Assembly (NCBI RefSeq): GCF_019599145.1
Contig: NZ_CP080647.1
Span: 5,518,001 to 5,582,000, forward strand
DNA: 64,000 nt
Reading direction: 5' to 3'
Source of the DNA: Streptomyces akebiae
GTDB taxonomy: Bacteria > Actinomycetota > Actinomycetes > Streptomycetales > Streptomycetaceae
The notes under the pieces were generated by a model. That model was not told the DNA's origin. It saw nothing but the letters and a program-made list of their open reading frames with translations, and made no database searches. The translations under genes were made by a program, and so were the position numbers. Shown in pieces: positions 48,659-60,704 of this stretch (within the stretch, counting starts at the first letter, position 1; every line of letters starts with the position of its first letter).

Positions 48659-49166
48659 GACGGCGCCGGCGTCGCTGCCGGGCTCCATGGTGTTGCCGCA
48701 GGTCGGGATCGGCACCGACATCCACGCCTTCGAGGAGGGGCGGGAGCTGTGGTGCGCCGGGCTGAAGTGGGAGGGGGAGGGCCCGGGGCTGGCCGGGCAC
48801 TCCGACGCGGACGTCGTGGCGCACGCGGCCTGCAACGCGTTGTTCTCCGCGGCCGGGATGGGGGATCTCGGGCAGCACTTCGGGACGGGGCGGCCGGAGT
48901 GGGCCGGGGCGTCGGGCGTGACGTTGCTGGCGGAGGCGGCGCGGATCGTGCGGGCCGGGGGGTTCGTCATCGGGAACGTGGCGGTGCAGGTGGTGGGGGC
49001 CCGGCCGAAGATCGGCAAGCGGCGGGACGAGGCGCAGCGGGTGTTGTCGGAGGTGGTGGGGGCGCCGGTGTCGGTGTCGGGTGCCACGACCGACGGGCTC
49101 GGGTTTCCCGGGCGGGGTGAGGGGCTGATGGCGGTGGCCACGGCGTTGGTCGTGCGGGTGGGGTGA
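48648..49166 (+). CDS. ispF: 2-C-methyl-D-erythritol 2,4-cyclodiphosphate synthase
   Basis: 172 residues. [20 protein letters not shown] holds the zinc-ligand Asp and His; [20 protein letters not shown] supplies the second His and Ala-Asp; [20 protein letters not shown] and [16 protein letters not shown] are present. It cyclises CDP-ME-2-phosphate. The first 15 residues are an extension, so ATG 48687 is possible. It overlaps ispD. Confidence 0.95.
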   Translation: MGSETAPASLPGSMVLPQVGIGTDIHAFEEGRELWCAGLKWEGEGPGLAGHSDADVVAHAACNALFSAAGMGDLGQHFGTGRPEWAGASGVTLLAEAARIVRAGGFVIGNVAVQVVGARPKIGKRRDEAQRVLSEVVGAPVSVSGATTDGLGFPGRGEGLMAVATALVVRVG

Positions 49167-49209
49167 CCCCCCGGGGGGCGCCCCCGCCGCCCTTACCCGT
49201 CTCATCCTC

Positions 49210-49226
49210 AAGGGGCTGCGCCCCTT
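49210..49226 (+). terminator. Hairpin after ispF
   Basis: AAGGGGC and GCCCCTT with a 3-base loop, 44 bp after the ispF stop, separating it from cysS. Confidence 0.6.
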
Positions 49227-49391
49227 GTACCCCCAGGCGTCCGTCCGGTGGGGGCTGGTCGCGCAGTTCCCCGTGACCCTTTGCCGGGCCTGCGGCCCGT
49301 CAACGGGGCGCAGGCACCGGTGCCGGGTGTGCATACGTCACGAATCTGTCGTCCTTGGGGTGAAGGGCTCGGGGCATGGCTGGTGGGCCAC

Positions 49392-49397
49392 TACGCT
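49392..49397 (+). promoter_or_regulatory. -10 of cysS, leaderless
   Basis: TACGCT ends seven bases before GTG 49405. Confidence 0.5.
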
Positions 49398-49404
49398 TGG
49401 GGGC

Positions 49405-50808
<1,404 letters not shown>

Positions 50809-50836
50809 GCCGGACGTCCGGTCACCTTGATCGATT

Positions 50837-50862
50837 GTGCCGCCCGGGCCTCCGGGCGGCAC
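50837..50862 (+). terminator. Terminator of cysS
   Basis: GTGCCGCCCGG and CCGGGCGGCAC with a 4-base loop, 29 bp after the stop. Confidence 0.8.
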
Positions 50863-50875
50863 ACTGCATTGAGCA

Positions 50876-50929
50876 ACACACGATGACGTACACACGATCA
50901 CCTACACACGATCATGTACACGATGACGA
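50876..50929. repeat. 14-bp tandem repeats upstream of rlmB
   Basis: ACACACGATGACGT (50876), ACACACGATCACCT (50890), ACACACGATCATGT (50904) and a partial fourth, in the short rlmB leader. Confidence 0.85.
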
Positions 50930-50961
50930 CACACGCACGCTTCTCAGGAGACGGGTAGGTC

Positions 50962-51903
50962 ATGGCCGCTAACAACCGCCGCATGTCCGGCAAGAAGGGC
51001 GCGCAGGTCGGCAGTGGCGGCCAGCGGCGCAAGGGGCTCGAGGGCAGGGGCCCGACGCCGCCCGCCGAGATGCGCAAGAAGCACAAGAAGAATCGCATCG
51101 CCACCGCCAAGGCCAAGCAGGCCGCGCGCCGCCCCGTGCCGCGCGGCCGGGGCGGCAAGGGCCCGTCCGAGATGGTCGTCGGACGCAACCCCGTCGTCGA
51201 GGCGCTGCGCGAGGGCGTGCCCGCCTCGACGCTCTATGTCCAGCAGTTCATCGACAACGACGAGCGGGTGCGCGAGGCGCTGCAACTCGCGGCCGAGCGC
51301 GGCGGCATCAACCTCATGGAGGCGCCGCGGCCCGAGCTGGACCGGATGACCAACGGCCTCAACCACCAGGGGCTCGTCCTCCAGGTCCCGCCGTACGAGT
51401 ACGCGCACCCCGAGGACCTGGTGGCCGCCGCGTTCGACGAGGGCGAGGACCCGCTGATCGTCGCCCTGGACGGGGTGACCGACCCGCGCAACCTCGGCGC
51501 CGTCGTCCGGTCCGTCTCCGCGTTCGGCGGTCACGGAGTCGTCGTGCCCGAGCGGCGCGCGGCCGGGATGACCGCCGGTGCCTGGAAGACGTCCGCCGGT
51601 ACGGCCGCCCGTACGCCCGTCGCACGCGCCACCAACCTCACGCGCGCGCTGGAGGCCTACAAGAAGGCCGGTGTCGTCGTGGTCGGGCTCGCCGCCGACG
51701 GCGAGGCCGAGGTGGGCGAGCTGGAGGCCCTGGAGGGGCCCGTCGTGATCGTGGTCGGCAGCGAGGGCAAGGGCCTGTCCCGCCTCGTCGGCGAGACGTG
51801 CGACTTCCGGGTGCGGATTCCGATGCCGGGTGGGGCCGAGTCGTTGAACGCCGGTGTGGCGGCGGGAGTTGTGCTGTACGAGGCGGCGCGGCGCAGGGCC
51901 TGA
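50962..51903 (+). CDS. rlmB: 23S rRNA (guanosine-2'-O)-methyltransferase RlmB (SpoU/TrmH)
   Basis: 313 residues. A basic N-terminal extension (residues 1-70, many Lys/Arg), then the SpoU substrate-binding domain ([20 protein letters not shown]) and the SPOUT knot: [40 protein letters not shown] and [20 protein letters not shown]. It methylates G2251-equivalent of 23S rRNA. ATG 50962, AGGAGA about 12 bases upstream. Confidence 0.93.
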   Translation: MAANNRRMSGKKGAQVGSGGQRRKGLEGRGPTPPAEMRKKHKKNRIATAKAKQAARRPVPRGRGGKGPSEMVVGRNPVVEALREGVPASTLYVQQFIDNDERVREALQLAAERGGINLMEAPRPELDRMTNGLNHQGLVLQVPPYEYAHPEDLVAAAFDEGEDPLIVALDGVTDPRNLGAVVRSVSAFGGHGVVVPERRAAGMTAGAWKTSAGTAARTPVARATNLTRALEAYKKAGVVVVGLAADGEAEVGELEALEGPVVIVVGSEGKGLSRLVGETCDFRVRIPMPGGAESLNAGVAAGVVLYEAARRRA

Positions 51904-52008
51904 ACAGGGGTCCTGGCCGGGGGTTCGGGGCGTTCTGGATCACCTTGACGGGGTCCGGACAGATCGGCGCGGTCAAAGCAGTGTCCTAACGACACGTCAC
52001 TCGGTTAG

Positions 52009-53772
52009 ATGAGTGTGGACACCAGAACACCCCGCACACCCACGGGGGACCGTTCGTCGGGATTCGACTCGGGATTCGACGACGCTCCCGCGCTGAGCAT
52101 GGTGAAGGTGCCGAGCGATCCGGCGCAGGTCATCGTCAACCACGCGAGCTTCCGCGTGCAGTTGGGCACCTCCACGCGGGCGTCCCCGCGCATCGCACGG
52201 CACCTGATCGCCACCGACGAAACCACGCGCATCCCCGTCGTGGGCACGACGGGGCGGTCCGGCGCGCCCGCCGCCGGGCGCCGGCGCGCGCCGGTCGTCT
52301 GGAGCGGGAAGTCCGCACCCGACGACACCGGAGCCCACCGGCTCCTCCAGGCGGTGCGCGGCGCGGGCGTCGGCCTCCCCGACCCGCTGGGCGACACGGG
52401 ATCGACCCAGGTCATTCCCCGCGTCGACGGCACGGGCGTCGGCGGCTACGACACCGAGGACGGGCGCTACGGCCGCGAAAGCGGGCGGTACGGCGCCGAC
52501 TTGACGGTCGAGACCGTGGAGACGCCCATCGTCGGCAGCCAGCGCACCCACGGCGATCACGCCGTCGGCGACGGCACCCGGCTGCTCCCCACCATGCGCA
52601 CGGTCGACAGCGCCTACGACGAACCCCGCTACGACCCGGCGGCTCACGGCCCCGGCCAAGGCGCCTACGGGGACGACGACTTCACGGACCCGTACGACGA
52701 CCGGGCCGACGGCGAGGAGGGGCGGAGCGGACGCCGGACCGCCAACGAACCCGTCCGTCATGCCTATTACCCCGGTCGCCGGATGAACCTCGGCGTGGTG
52801 CTGCTGCCGCTGCGGGTCTTCCTCGGCTTCATCTCCATCTACGCCGGCATGGGCAAGCTCTGCGACCCGCACTACTTCGACGGCGGCAAGCGCGGCTCCA
52901 TGGTGAAGTGGCTGAACACGCTGCACCCGTGGGAGGTCGCCGAGCCGCTGCGCCAGTTCGCCCTCGAACACCCGGTGGGCTCGGGCCTCGTCATCGCCTT
53001 CGCCCAGGTCATCGTCGGCGTACTGACCGTCTTCGGACTGTGGCAGCGGCTCGCCGCCGGCGTCGGGGCGCTGCTGTCGGCCGCGCTGCTCGTCACCGTC
53101 AGCTGGAAGACCGTCCCCGTCTACGAGACGCCCGACATCATCTACCTGGCCGCCTGGTCCCCGCTGATCATCGCGGGCGCGCCGGTGTACTCCGTCGACG
53201 GTCGGCTCGCCGGTGGCGCCTGGCGCACGCTCGGGCCGCGCGCCGACATCTGGGAGCTGCGGCGCTACGTACTGCGCCGGGGCGCGCTCGTCACCGCGAT
53301 CGTCGTCGGACTGACGCTGCTCGTCGGGTCCTTGCTCGGCGGGGCGGTGCGGGACGCCGACCGGATCGTCGTTCCCGGTCCCGGAGAGGCGCCGCGCAAC
53401 GAGTTGCCGGGGTCGCCGTTGCCCGGTGAGCCGAGCGCGCGGCGGGAGAACAGCCCGTCCGCGTCGAACTCGCCGACCGCGGGCGCCACGTCGGCCAAGC
53501 CTTCGCAGGAGGCGACCACGCCGGGGGCCACGCGGTCCTCCTCCGGTGCGGTCACCGGGGGGCAGCCGAGCCAGACGCAGGGGACGACCGGGCAGGCGCC
53601 GCCGCAGCAGTCGGCGCCGGTGGAGCAGGTGCCGAGCACCACCGCGGGGCCCAGCTCCAGTGGGGGTGCCTCCAGCGGTGCGACCGGTGGGGCCACCGGG
53701 TCCTCCGGAGGGTCCACCGGGGGGAGCTCTTCCGGTGGGCAGCCCGGGCTGGTCGGGGGGTTGCTCGGGTAG
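52009..53772 (+). CDS. DoxX-domain membrane protein with long disordered ends
   Basis: 587 residues. Residues 1-260 are polar and probably cytoplasmic/disordered, with Tyr/Asp-rich repeats. Residues about 262-440 form a DoxX-like four-span unit (LLPLRVFLGFISIYAGMGKL, SGLVIAFAQVIVGVLTVFGL, LLSAALLVTVSW, IIYLAAWSPLIIAGAPVYSV), and another span follows (VTAIVVGLTLLVGSLLGGAV). The last 140 residues are Ser/Gly/Thr/Pro low complexity, likely outside the cell. DoxX proteins are linked to respiratory or thiol redox systems. ATG 52009. Confidence 0.8.
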   Translation: MSVDTRTPRTPTGDRSSGFDSGFDDAPALSMVKVPSDPAQVIVNHASFRVQLGTSTRASPRIARHLIATDETTRIPVVGTTGRSGAPAAGRRRAPVVWSGKSAPDDTGAHRLLQAVRGAGVGLPDPLGDTGSTQVIPRVDGTGVGGYDTEDGRYGRESGRYGADLTVETVETPIVGSQRTHGDHAVGDGTRLLPTMRTVDSAYDEPRYDPAAHGPGQGAYGDDDFTDPYDDRADGEEGRSGRRTANEPVRHAYYPGRRMNLGVVLLPLRVFLGFISIYAGMGKLCDPHYFDGGKRGSMVKWLNTLHPWEVAEPLRQFALEHPVGSGLVIAFAQVIVGVLTVFGLWQRLAAGVGALLSAALLVTVSWKTVPVYETPDIIYLAAWSPLIIAGAPVYSVDGRLAGGAWRTLGPRADIWELRRYVLRRGALVTAIVVGLTLLVGSLLGGAVRDADRIVVPGPGEAPRNELPGSPLPGEPSARRENSPSASNSPTAGATSAKPSQEATTPGATRSSSGAVTGGQPSQTQGTTGQAPPQQSAPVEQVPSTTAGPSSSGGASSGATGGATGSSGGSTGGSSSGGQPGLVGGLLG

Positions 53773-53795
53773 GTCGTTCGGCTGGTGATGTGGTG

Positions 53796-53827
53796 ATGGG
53801 CCCCGCGCGATGGTGCGCGGGGCCCAT
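53796..53827 (+). terminator. Terminator of DoxX gene
   Basis: ATGGGCCCCGCGC (53796-53808) and GCGCGGGGCCCAT (53815-53827), 6-base loop, then TTG. Confidence 0.8.
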
Positions 53828-53970
53828 TTGTCGTGCGTGAGAACGTGAGAAGGCGCCTGAGAGCTCGGGGGAGCGGATCGCGGGCGGCTGCGGGTTGTTC
53901 GTGGCCGGTCGCGCGGTTCCCCGCGGCCCTTTGGGCGCGCTGATCCTGGGCCCTGGCTCTGAACTGTGCC

Positions 53971-54702
53971 CTAGCGGCCCAGGGCCGCCAGTTCCTTCGC
54001 TGCCTCTGTCAGGTCCTTCGCGGTGTCGATGGCCCGCCAGTAGGCGCCCTGGGGGATGGGGAAGCCCGCGAGGCGGCGTTCCCGGGCGAGGCGGGGGAAC
54101 GTCGTGCGCTCGTGGTCGCCCCGGGCGGGGAGCAGGTCGGTGAACTCCGGGGAGAACACGTACACGCCGGCGTTGATCTCGTACGTGGTGGGCGGGGCCT
54201 CGATGAAGTCCGTGACGCGGCCGAAGCCGTCCGTCTTCACGGCGCCCCAGGGGATGCGCGGGCGGGCCAGGGCGAGGGTGGCGAGGGCGTCGCGCTCGGT
54301 GTGGAAGTCCGCCATGTCGCGGAGTGAGAAGCGGGTCCAGATGTCGCCGTTGGTGGCGTACCAGGGCTGGTCGGGATGCGGGAGGTGGGCGGCGGCGTAC
54401 TTGAGCCCTCCGCCTCGGCCCAGGGGCTCCGTCTCGACGACCGTGGTGACGCGGACCGGCAGGTCGGCGGAGTCCAGCCACTTCTGCAGGACGTCGGCGA
54501 GATGGCCGCAGGAGACGACCACGTCGGTCACGCCCTCCTCGGCGAGCCAGGTGAGCTGATGGCCGATGATCGGCGTGCCCGTACCGGGGATCTCGACCAT
54601 GGGCTTGGGCCGGTCGTCGGTGTACGGACGCAGCCGGGAGCCCTGGCCACCGGCGAGGACCACGGCTTGAACGGGGCGCGACGCGGCGTTCGGATCGGTC
54701 AT
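53971..54702 (-). CDS. Sugar-nucleotide pyrophosphorylase (NDP-sugar synthase)
   Basis: 243 residues, nucleotidyltransferase family 2 (ManC/GlmU/RfbA-like). Signature AVVLAGGQGSRLRPYTDDRP with KPMVEI, then WYATNGDIWTRFSL (metal Asp), YEINAGVYVFSPEF and AYWRAIDTAKDLTEA. It transfers NMP from an NTP to a sugar 1-phosphate; the sugar is not readable. ATG 54702. Confidence 0.9.
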   Translation of the reverse strand: MTDPNAASRPVQAVVLAGGQGSRLRPYTDDRPKPMVEIPGTGTPIIGHQLTWLAEEGVTDVVVSCGHLADVLQKWLDSADLPVRVTTVVETEPLGRGGGLKYAAAHLPHPDQPWYATNGDIWTRFSLRDMADFHTERDALATLALARPRIPWGAVKTDGFGRVTDFIEAPPTTYEINAGVYVFSPEFTDLLPARGDHERTTFPRLARERRLAGFPIPQGAYWRAIDTAKDLTEAAKELAALGR

Positions 54703-54804
54703 GACCCGAACTGTACGTGGCGCCCCGTTCGCGGGAGCACGGCCCTGGGATCGGCGTGGAGGGGGTTCACCGGGGTGGGGTGCCCCGGTGGGTCGCCGGG
54801 GTGG

Positions 54805-55269
54805 TCAGGCGAACTGGGCGGCCACCCCGGTCGCGTACGAGGTGTCGCAGACGGGGCGGGCGAAGCCCTGGGCCCGGGTGGGGCCGTAGGCGCGGACGGC
54901 GGCGCGGCCGAGGGCGCGGGCGATGGAGGTGCAGTGCTTCGCGAGCGACGGGCGTTCGTTCACCGCTTCCTGGAGGTGGGTGAGGGCGACTCCGGGGTCC
55001 TCGTCCTGGAGTTCCAGCAGGAGCTTGTCGCGGAGCACCTCGTGCGGGGCGCGGGACTTGGCGCGCTCGGCGGAGTTCAGCTCGGCCACGTCGGAGGCGG
55101 CGAGGACCGACTGGTCGGGGTCCGTGGTGGTCCATTGGACCCGGGTGACCGCGAGGGTGCCGGAGAGGACAAGGACGACGGGCAGGACCAGGGCCAGGGA
55201 ACGGCCGATCCGGCGGGCGGGGCCGCGGCCGCGCCGCGTCCGTTGGGTGTAGGTGTGGGTGTGCTTCAC
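54805..55269 (-). CDS. Membrane-anchored protein of unknown function
   Basis: 154 residues. A basic N-terminus, one span (RSLALVLPVVLVLSGTLAVT), then a mostly helical extracytoplasmic part (AELNSAERAKSRAPHEVLRD, LTHLQEAVNERPSLAKHCTS) with two cysteines that may pair. GTG 55269 lies seven bases after a TACTCT -10, so it is probably leaderless. Family not recognised. Confidence 0.75.
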   Translation of the reverse strand: MKHTHTYTQRTRRGRGPARRIGRSLALVLPVVLVLSGTLAVTRVQWTTTDPDQSVLAASDVAELNSAERAKSRAPHEVLRDKLLLELQDEDPGVALTHLQEAVNERPSLAKHCTSIARALGRAAVRAYGPTRAQGFARPVCDTSYATGVAAQFA

Positions 55270-55276
55270 GCGAGTG

Positions 55277-55282
55277 AGAGTA
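55277..55282 (-). promoter_or_regulatory. -10 of the 55269 gene, leaderless
   Basis: TACTCT on the minus strand ends seven bases before GTG 55269. Confidence 0.45.
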
Positions 55283-55412
55283 GCGCGGGGTAGTGATATG
55301 GCGACATTGGGTCACCGGTATGGGGGATGCCTGAGCGCCGTTCTCCGGTTGGCGGGTTGACGCACACTGGTCGAAATGGACCTATTTGCCGGGGTAGTTG
55401 GCGGCAAGGAAA

Positions 55413-55440
55413 AAGGCCCCGCAGAGGTTTGCGGGGCCTT
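55413..55440 (-). terminator. Intrinsic terminator of msiK
   Basis: AAGGCCCCGCA and TGCGGGGCCTT with a 6-base loop; read on the minus strand the stem ends in CCTTTTTCC, a genuine T-tract. Confidence 0.85.
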
Positions 55441-55510
55441 CTTCGTCAACCTGGGTGATTTATCGCGGGCCGGTGGTTTCGCGACCGGTCGCGCCCATCG
55501 TGCCGGGGGG

Positions 55511-56647
<1,137 letters not shown>

Positions 56648-56881
56648 GGGTCGTAGGCCCCCTTCACCGGCAGGAACGTGCCGGACGATCCGTTGTAAAG
56701 GTGGTGATCCACCACGGCCGGGCCGCGGTGGTGTAGTCCACGGGAGTGGATTGGGTCAGGACGGTACCTTCCGTTCACCTGGTCTGTCAGTACCTGGGCC
56801 CCTGTGAACTTCGCGGAAATTTTCGACAAGTGCGGTCTGTGACGTGGGTACACTGCACGGGCGCCCCCACGAGGGGGCCAC

Positions 56882-56955
56882 GCCTCCTTAGCTCAGCTGG
56901 CCAGAGCAACGCACTTGTAATGCGTAGGTCGTCGGTTCGAATCCGACAGGGGGCT
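56882..56955 (+). tRNA. tRNA-Thr(TGT)
   Basis: Complete cloverleaf: acceptor GCCTCCT/AGGGGGC with one G-U, D-arm GCTC/GAGC, anticodon arm ACGCA-CTTGTAA-TGCGT with anticodon TGT at 56916-56918, variable loop AGGTC, T-arm GTCGG-TTCGAAT-CCGAC. No CCA is encoded. A terminator follows. Confidence 0.95.
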
Positions 56956-56963
56956 CTGTGGTG

Positions 56964-56993
56964 AACCCCAGGTCAGGCCTTTGACCTGGGGTT
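56964..56993 (+). terminator. Terminator of tRNA-Thr
   Basis: AACCCCAGGTCA and TGACCTGGGGTT with loop GGCCTT, followed by TCCTGTTTTCG. Confidence 0.85.
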
Positions 56994-57628
56994 TCCTGTT
57001 TTCGTTGACCTTGGAATCGACCTAAGTTGCGCCTCTGGGGCCTGCGCATCGTCATGCGTGGGTCGGGGGTTTGGTTTCCGTGACCGTGTAGACGGACTGA
57101 GCCTCTGAGCTGGGCTTTTGCTCGTCTGGGAGGGGCGGGGTAGGCGTGCGCGATGAGGTTCGGTGGACAACCGGTGGACAGGTGTGCCTGACGCTTCATC
57201 AGCGGCCTGCGCTGCGCCTGGTCCGGCGGGGTGAATATGTGATCGTCTTTGATGGCGGTCGGAAGCGGGGTGGGCTGTCCGGTCCGGACAACTTCAGGTC
57301 GGGCGCAGTGGGCTACCGGTGCGATGCCGTCGTGTGAGGCATGGTGTCCTCGGACTCGTAGTGGCCGTTCCTGTTAGAGCTGGGCAGTGAGTTGAAGGCG
57401 CTCACGCGTGCTGTGCCGGTCCGTGGCGGGCGACTGCGTTGACGGTTGTTGGCAGGAGCCGGTGCTCGTCCTAGGCGCCGAAGCGGATGATGAAGGTCGG
57501 CCTTCCGGGAACGTCGTGGGCGGATCGGTCCTACGTGTCGCGTGTTTCCTCCCGCGCCAAGGGCTGCGCGTGGGCATCGGCGGTGCGTGTGGTGGCGGGC
57601 TGCGGGGCGGTTCAGTCTCGAAATGCCC
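56994..57628. other. Gene-poor region between tRNA-Thr and LamG gene
   Basis: About 635 bp with lower coding bias. A short plus-strand frame (57146-57337) ends RRGEYVIVFDGGRKRGGLSG plus about 20 residues and might be a relic, but I cannot support it as a gene. Open frames on the minus strand are shadows. No att repeat was found beside the tRNA. Confidence 0.4.
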
Positions 57629-57657
57629 TTGATCCGGTAAAGGGAGTCACATACGTT
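57629..57657 (+). promoter_or_regulatory. Promoter of LamG gene
   Basis: TTGATC (57629-57634), 17 bp, TACGTT (57652-57657), a good housekeeping promoter; the leader to ATG 57736 is about 70 nt. Confidence 0.6.
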
Positions 57658-57735
57658 TCTTTGGCCACTGCTGTACGGCATGGCCACATCAATTTCATAG
57701 CGGGCTCTGGGGAGAGCCTGGAGGGGGACAAGGGT

Positions 57736-60606
57736 ATGACCAACCCTTGGTTTCGGGGGTTTCGTGCTGCCCGGACGCTCGGTGTGCTGCTTGGCGGCGC
57801 CGTCGTCCTGGGCGCGTTGCCTGCCGTCACCGGTCCGGCCACCGCGGTCGGCAGCACGCCGCCTGCCTCGGCAGAGGAGGCCGCGTTCGTACTGGCCGCT
57901 GAGACCGGCGAGCCGGTGGAGATCATTCAGCAGCGTACCGAGGACGAGCTCGTCTTCGCCAATCCGGACGGCTCGCTGACCAGCGAGACCAGTGTCCAGC
58001 CGCAGCGGGTGGAGCGTCCCGACGGCACGTGGGTGAAGGCCGACGCGACCCTGGAGCGTCGGCCGGATGGCACGGTCGGTCCCAAGGCCGCCGTCGTCGA
58101 CCTCACCTTCGCGAAGGCCGGCTCGTCCGACTTCGTCACGCTCGGCGAGGAGGGTAAGTCCTTCACGCTGAGCTGGCCCACGCCGCTGCCCGAGCCGGTC
58201 CTGTCCGGGGACACTGCCGAGTACCGCGAGGTGCTCCCCGGCGTGGATCTGCTGGCCACCGCCTCGGTCACCGGCTACTCGTACGTCCTGGAGGTGAAGA
58301 CCCCCGAGGCGGCCGACAGCTCCGAACTGGCCGAACTGCGGCTGCCCGTACGGTCGCAGGGCCTGGACCTCGGCACCGGCCCAACCGGTGGTCTCCAGGC
58401 CGTGGACGCCTCCGGCGAGCGTGTCTTCGGCGGTCAGGCACCCAAGATGTGGGACTCCTCCGCCGCCGAGGTTCCCGCCGGCGCCGTTCCCGCTTCCGGC
58501 ACGGACACGCCCGCCCAGGAGGCGCCGGACGCCGGCGCCAAGGTCGCCGACATGGCCCTCGACGTGTCCGCGTCCTCTGTCACCGTCGAGCCCGACCGTG
58601 CCCTGCTCACCGCCGCCGACACCGACTTCCCGGTCTACATCGACCCTGAGGCCGGCATGTCGAAGAGCGAGTGGCTGTATGTGTCCAGCGCGAATCCGAG
58701 CACGGAGTTCCACAAGTTCAAGAAGGACGAGGGCGTCGGCCGCTGTTCTGCCGACACGATCGGTGGCATCTACTACGTGTGCAGCGGCTCGCCGTACACG
58801 AACCGGATGTACTTCCAGTTCTCCACCGACGGCTGGAAGAACCGCACCATCTCCAAGGCGGTCTTCGAGGTCTACGAGACCTTCTCCTTCTCGTGCACCA
58901 AGAGCACCGTGAACCTGCACATGGTCGCCGAAGGCGGTGTCGACTCCGCCACGAACTGGAACAACAAGCCCAAGGACGGCGACCTGATGGTCGACCGGTC
59001 CGTCGCGTACGGGCGGGGCGACAGCTGTAGCCCGGATGCGCCGGCCAGCTGGGTCGACTTCGAGGACAGCGCCGACGAGAGCAACGAGAACCTCACCTCC
59101 TCCGTCCGTAAGAAGGCCGCGGGGGAGGACCCGATCGCGTTCTCGCTGCGCGCTGCCGACGAGGGCGACCCCAATTCCTGGAAGCGGTTCCGGGGGGACA
59201 ACGCCAAGCTCGTCGTCACGTACAACACCCGTCCGAACAAGCCCACCGGGGAGAAGCTGAGCAACCCGGAGGAGAAGACCTGCACCACCGACAACACCAA
59301 GCGGCCGTGGATCCGGGACGCGACCCCGGCCATGTCCGTCAGCGGCACCGACGCCGACTCGTACACCGACGGCACCGGCCAGAACCTGACCGCGACCTTC
59401 CGGGTGTGGGACCAGGTGGACGGCCGGCCCATGGTCTACGAGGGCAAGGACGGACCGCAGAACGAGGGCAGGTTCGAGCGAGGGATCCCGGTCAAGGAAC
59501 TGGCCCACGGGCACGGCTACAAGTGGCACGCCCAGACCTACGACGGCTCCACCGGCAAGCTCAAGGACTCCGGGTACTCCGAGTGGTCCGACTGGTGCGA
59601 GTTCGTGGTGGACGTGGAGCGGCCCGACGCCAAGCCGCGCGTCGAGCCGGTGGCGAGCGAGGCCGACCTCCCGGCGGGCGCCAAGCGGCACTTCACCCTC
59701 TCCGCGAACGGCAACTCCGACTCGGTCTTCAAGAACGACGTCGAGTTCTATGAGTGGGACCTCGGCAACGACACCCCCACGCGCAAGGCCGACCCTGCCG
59801 CTCTCGGTGGCAACGCCACCATCGAGGTGCCGACCAGCACCTTCGGGCCGAACGTGCTCTACGTCCGCAGCGTCGACCGGGCCGGCAACCGGGGCCCGCT
59901 GGAGAAGTACTTCTTCACCGTCGACCGCGCCTGCGCCGACGTCCTCGCCGACACCTGCGCCGCCGCCGTCTACGGCCTCGACCAGACCTCCGGCACCACG
60001 GCCCCCGACAGCTCCGGCCACAACCGGGACCTGACGGTCAAGGGCGCCGACTGGGTCGCGGGCAACAACTCCGCGAGCGACCCGGCCGACAGGGCGCTGC
60101 GTTTCAACGGCACCAGCGACCACGCCACCGCCGTGTCCGCCGTGCACACCGGGCAGGCGTTCACCGTCTCGGCGTGGGTGCGGCCCACGTCGCTGGCCAA
60201 GAACATCTCGGTGGTCAGCCAGGCGGGCAGCCAGGGCAACGGCTTCAACCTCTACTACTCCACCGCCTACAAGCGCTGGATCTTCGGCCGGCACATCAGC
60301 GACACGGCGGACTCCGACCTCGTACGCGCCATGGCACCGAGCGAGCGCCCCGCCGCCGTCAACAAGTGGGTCCACCTGGCCGGGACCTACGACCCGGTGG
60401 CCCGGAAGTTCACGCTCTTCGTCGACGGCGAGGAGCAGGGCAGCGCCACTGTCACCGACGTCTGGAACGCCACGAAGGGCCTCAACATCGGCCGCGCCCA
60501 GTACGGCGCCGACTGGTCCGACCCCTTCGCCGGTGACATCGACGACGTACGACTCGTCCCCGGCCTGCTGTCGGGGACGGAGATCTTCCGGCTCGCGAAC
60601 AACTGA
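57736..60606 (+). CDS. Secreted LamG-domain protein
   Basis: 956 residues. Signal peptide MTNPWFRGFRAARTLGVLLG to ATAVG. Next a beta-rich N-terminal region (residues 50-270), a DNRLRE/CBM-like domain (MYFQFSTDGWKNRTISKAVF to KRFRGDNAKLVVTYNTRPNK), fibronectin-like segments, and a C-terminal LamG/concanavalin-like domain from about residue 745 (AAVYGLDQTSGTTAPDSSGH, AFTVSAWVRPTSLAKNISVV, KWVHLAGTYDPVARKFTLFV). It probably binds glycans or surface ligands. ATG 57736, GGAGGGGG upstream. It lies directly before the RHS gene, a common Streptomyces pair. Confidence 0.85.
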   Translation: MTNPWFRGFRAARTLGVLLGGAVVLGALPAVTGPATAVGSTPPASAEEAAFVLAAETGEPVEIIQQRTEDELVFANPDGSLTSETSVQPQRVERPDGTWVKADATLERRPDGTVGPKAAVVDLTFAKAGSSDFVTLGEEGKSFTLSWPTPLPEPVLSGDTAEYREVLPGVDLLATASVTGYSYVLEVKTPEAADSSELAELRLPVRSQGLDLGTGPTGGLQAVDASGERVFGGQAPKMWDSSAAEVPAGAVPASGTDTPAQEAPDAGAKVADMALDVSASSVTVEPDRALLTAADTDFPVYIDPEAGMSKSEWLYVSSANPSTEFHKFKKDEGVGRCSADTIGGIYYVCSGSPYTNRMYFQFSTDGWKNRTISKAVFEVYETFSFSCTKSTVNLHMVAEGGVDSATNWNNKPKDGDLMVDRSVAYGRGDSCSPDAPASWVDFEDSADESNENLTSSVRKKAAGEDPIAFSLRAADEGDPNSWKRFRGDNAKLVVTYNTRPNKPTGEKLSNPEEKTCTTDNTKRPWIRDATPAMSVSGTDADSYTDGTGQNLTATFRVWDQVDGRPMVYEGKDGPQNEGRFERGIPVKELAHGHGYKWHAQTYDGSTGKLKDSGYSEWSDWCEFVVDVERPDAKPRVEPVASEADLPAGAKRHFTLSANGNSDSVFKNDVEFYEWDLGNDTPTRKADPAALGGNATIEVPTSTFGPNVLYVRSVDRAGNRGPLEKYFFTVDRACADVLADTCAAAVYGLDQTSGTTAPDSSGHNRDLTVKGADWVAGNNSASDPADRALRFNGTSDHATAVSAVHTGQAFTVSAWVRPTSLAKNISVVSQAGSQGNGFNLYYSTAYKRWIFGRHISDTADSDLVRAMAPSERPAAVNKWVHLAGTYDPVARKFTLFVDGEEQGSATVTDVWNATKGLNIGRAQYGADWSDPFAGDIDDVRLVPGLLSGTEIFRLANN

Positions 60607-60639
60607 CGACCACTGACGGCTCCCGACCAGAGCCGTCCA

Positions 60640-60670
60640 CCCGGGTGCCCGAACTTCTCGGGCACCCGGG
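60640..60670 (+). terminator. Hairpin between LamG and RHS genes
   Basis: CCCGGGTGCCCGA (60640-60652) and its exact complement (60658-60670), loop ACTTC, 33 bp after the LamG stop. Confidence 0.8.
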
Positions 60671-60704
60671 GCACTTTCACACCCATACGGGAGGGGGAGC
60701 GCGC

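Noticed and set aside
56888..57199. Minus-strand ORF ending in PVGFEPTTYALQVRCSG
   Set aside because: A well-known artefact: this peptide is the translation of the complement of a tRNA gene.
57146..57337. 63-residue plus-strand ORF
   Set aside because: No ribosome site, weak coding bias and no recognisable family; left as a possible relic within the gene-poor region.
56882..57735. tRNA-Thr as an attachment site of a second element
   Set aside because: No integrase gene and no direct repeat of the tRNA 3' end were found in the window.
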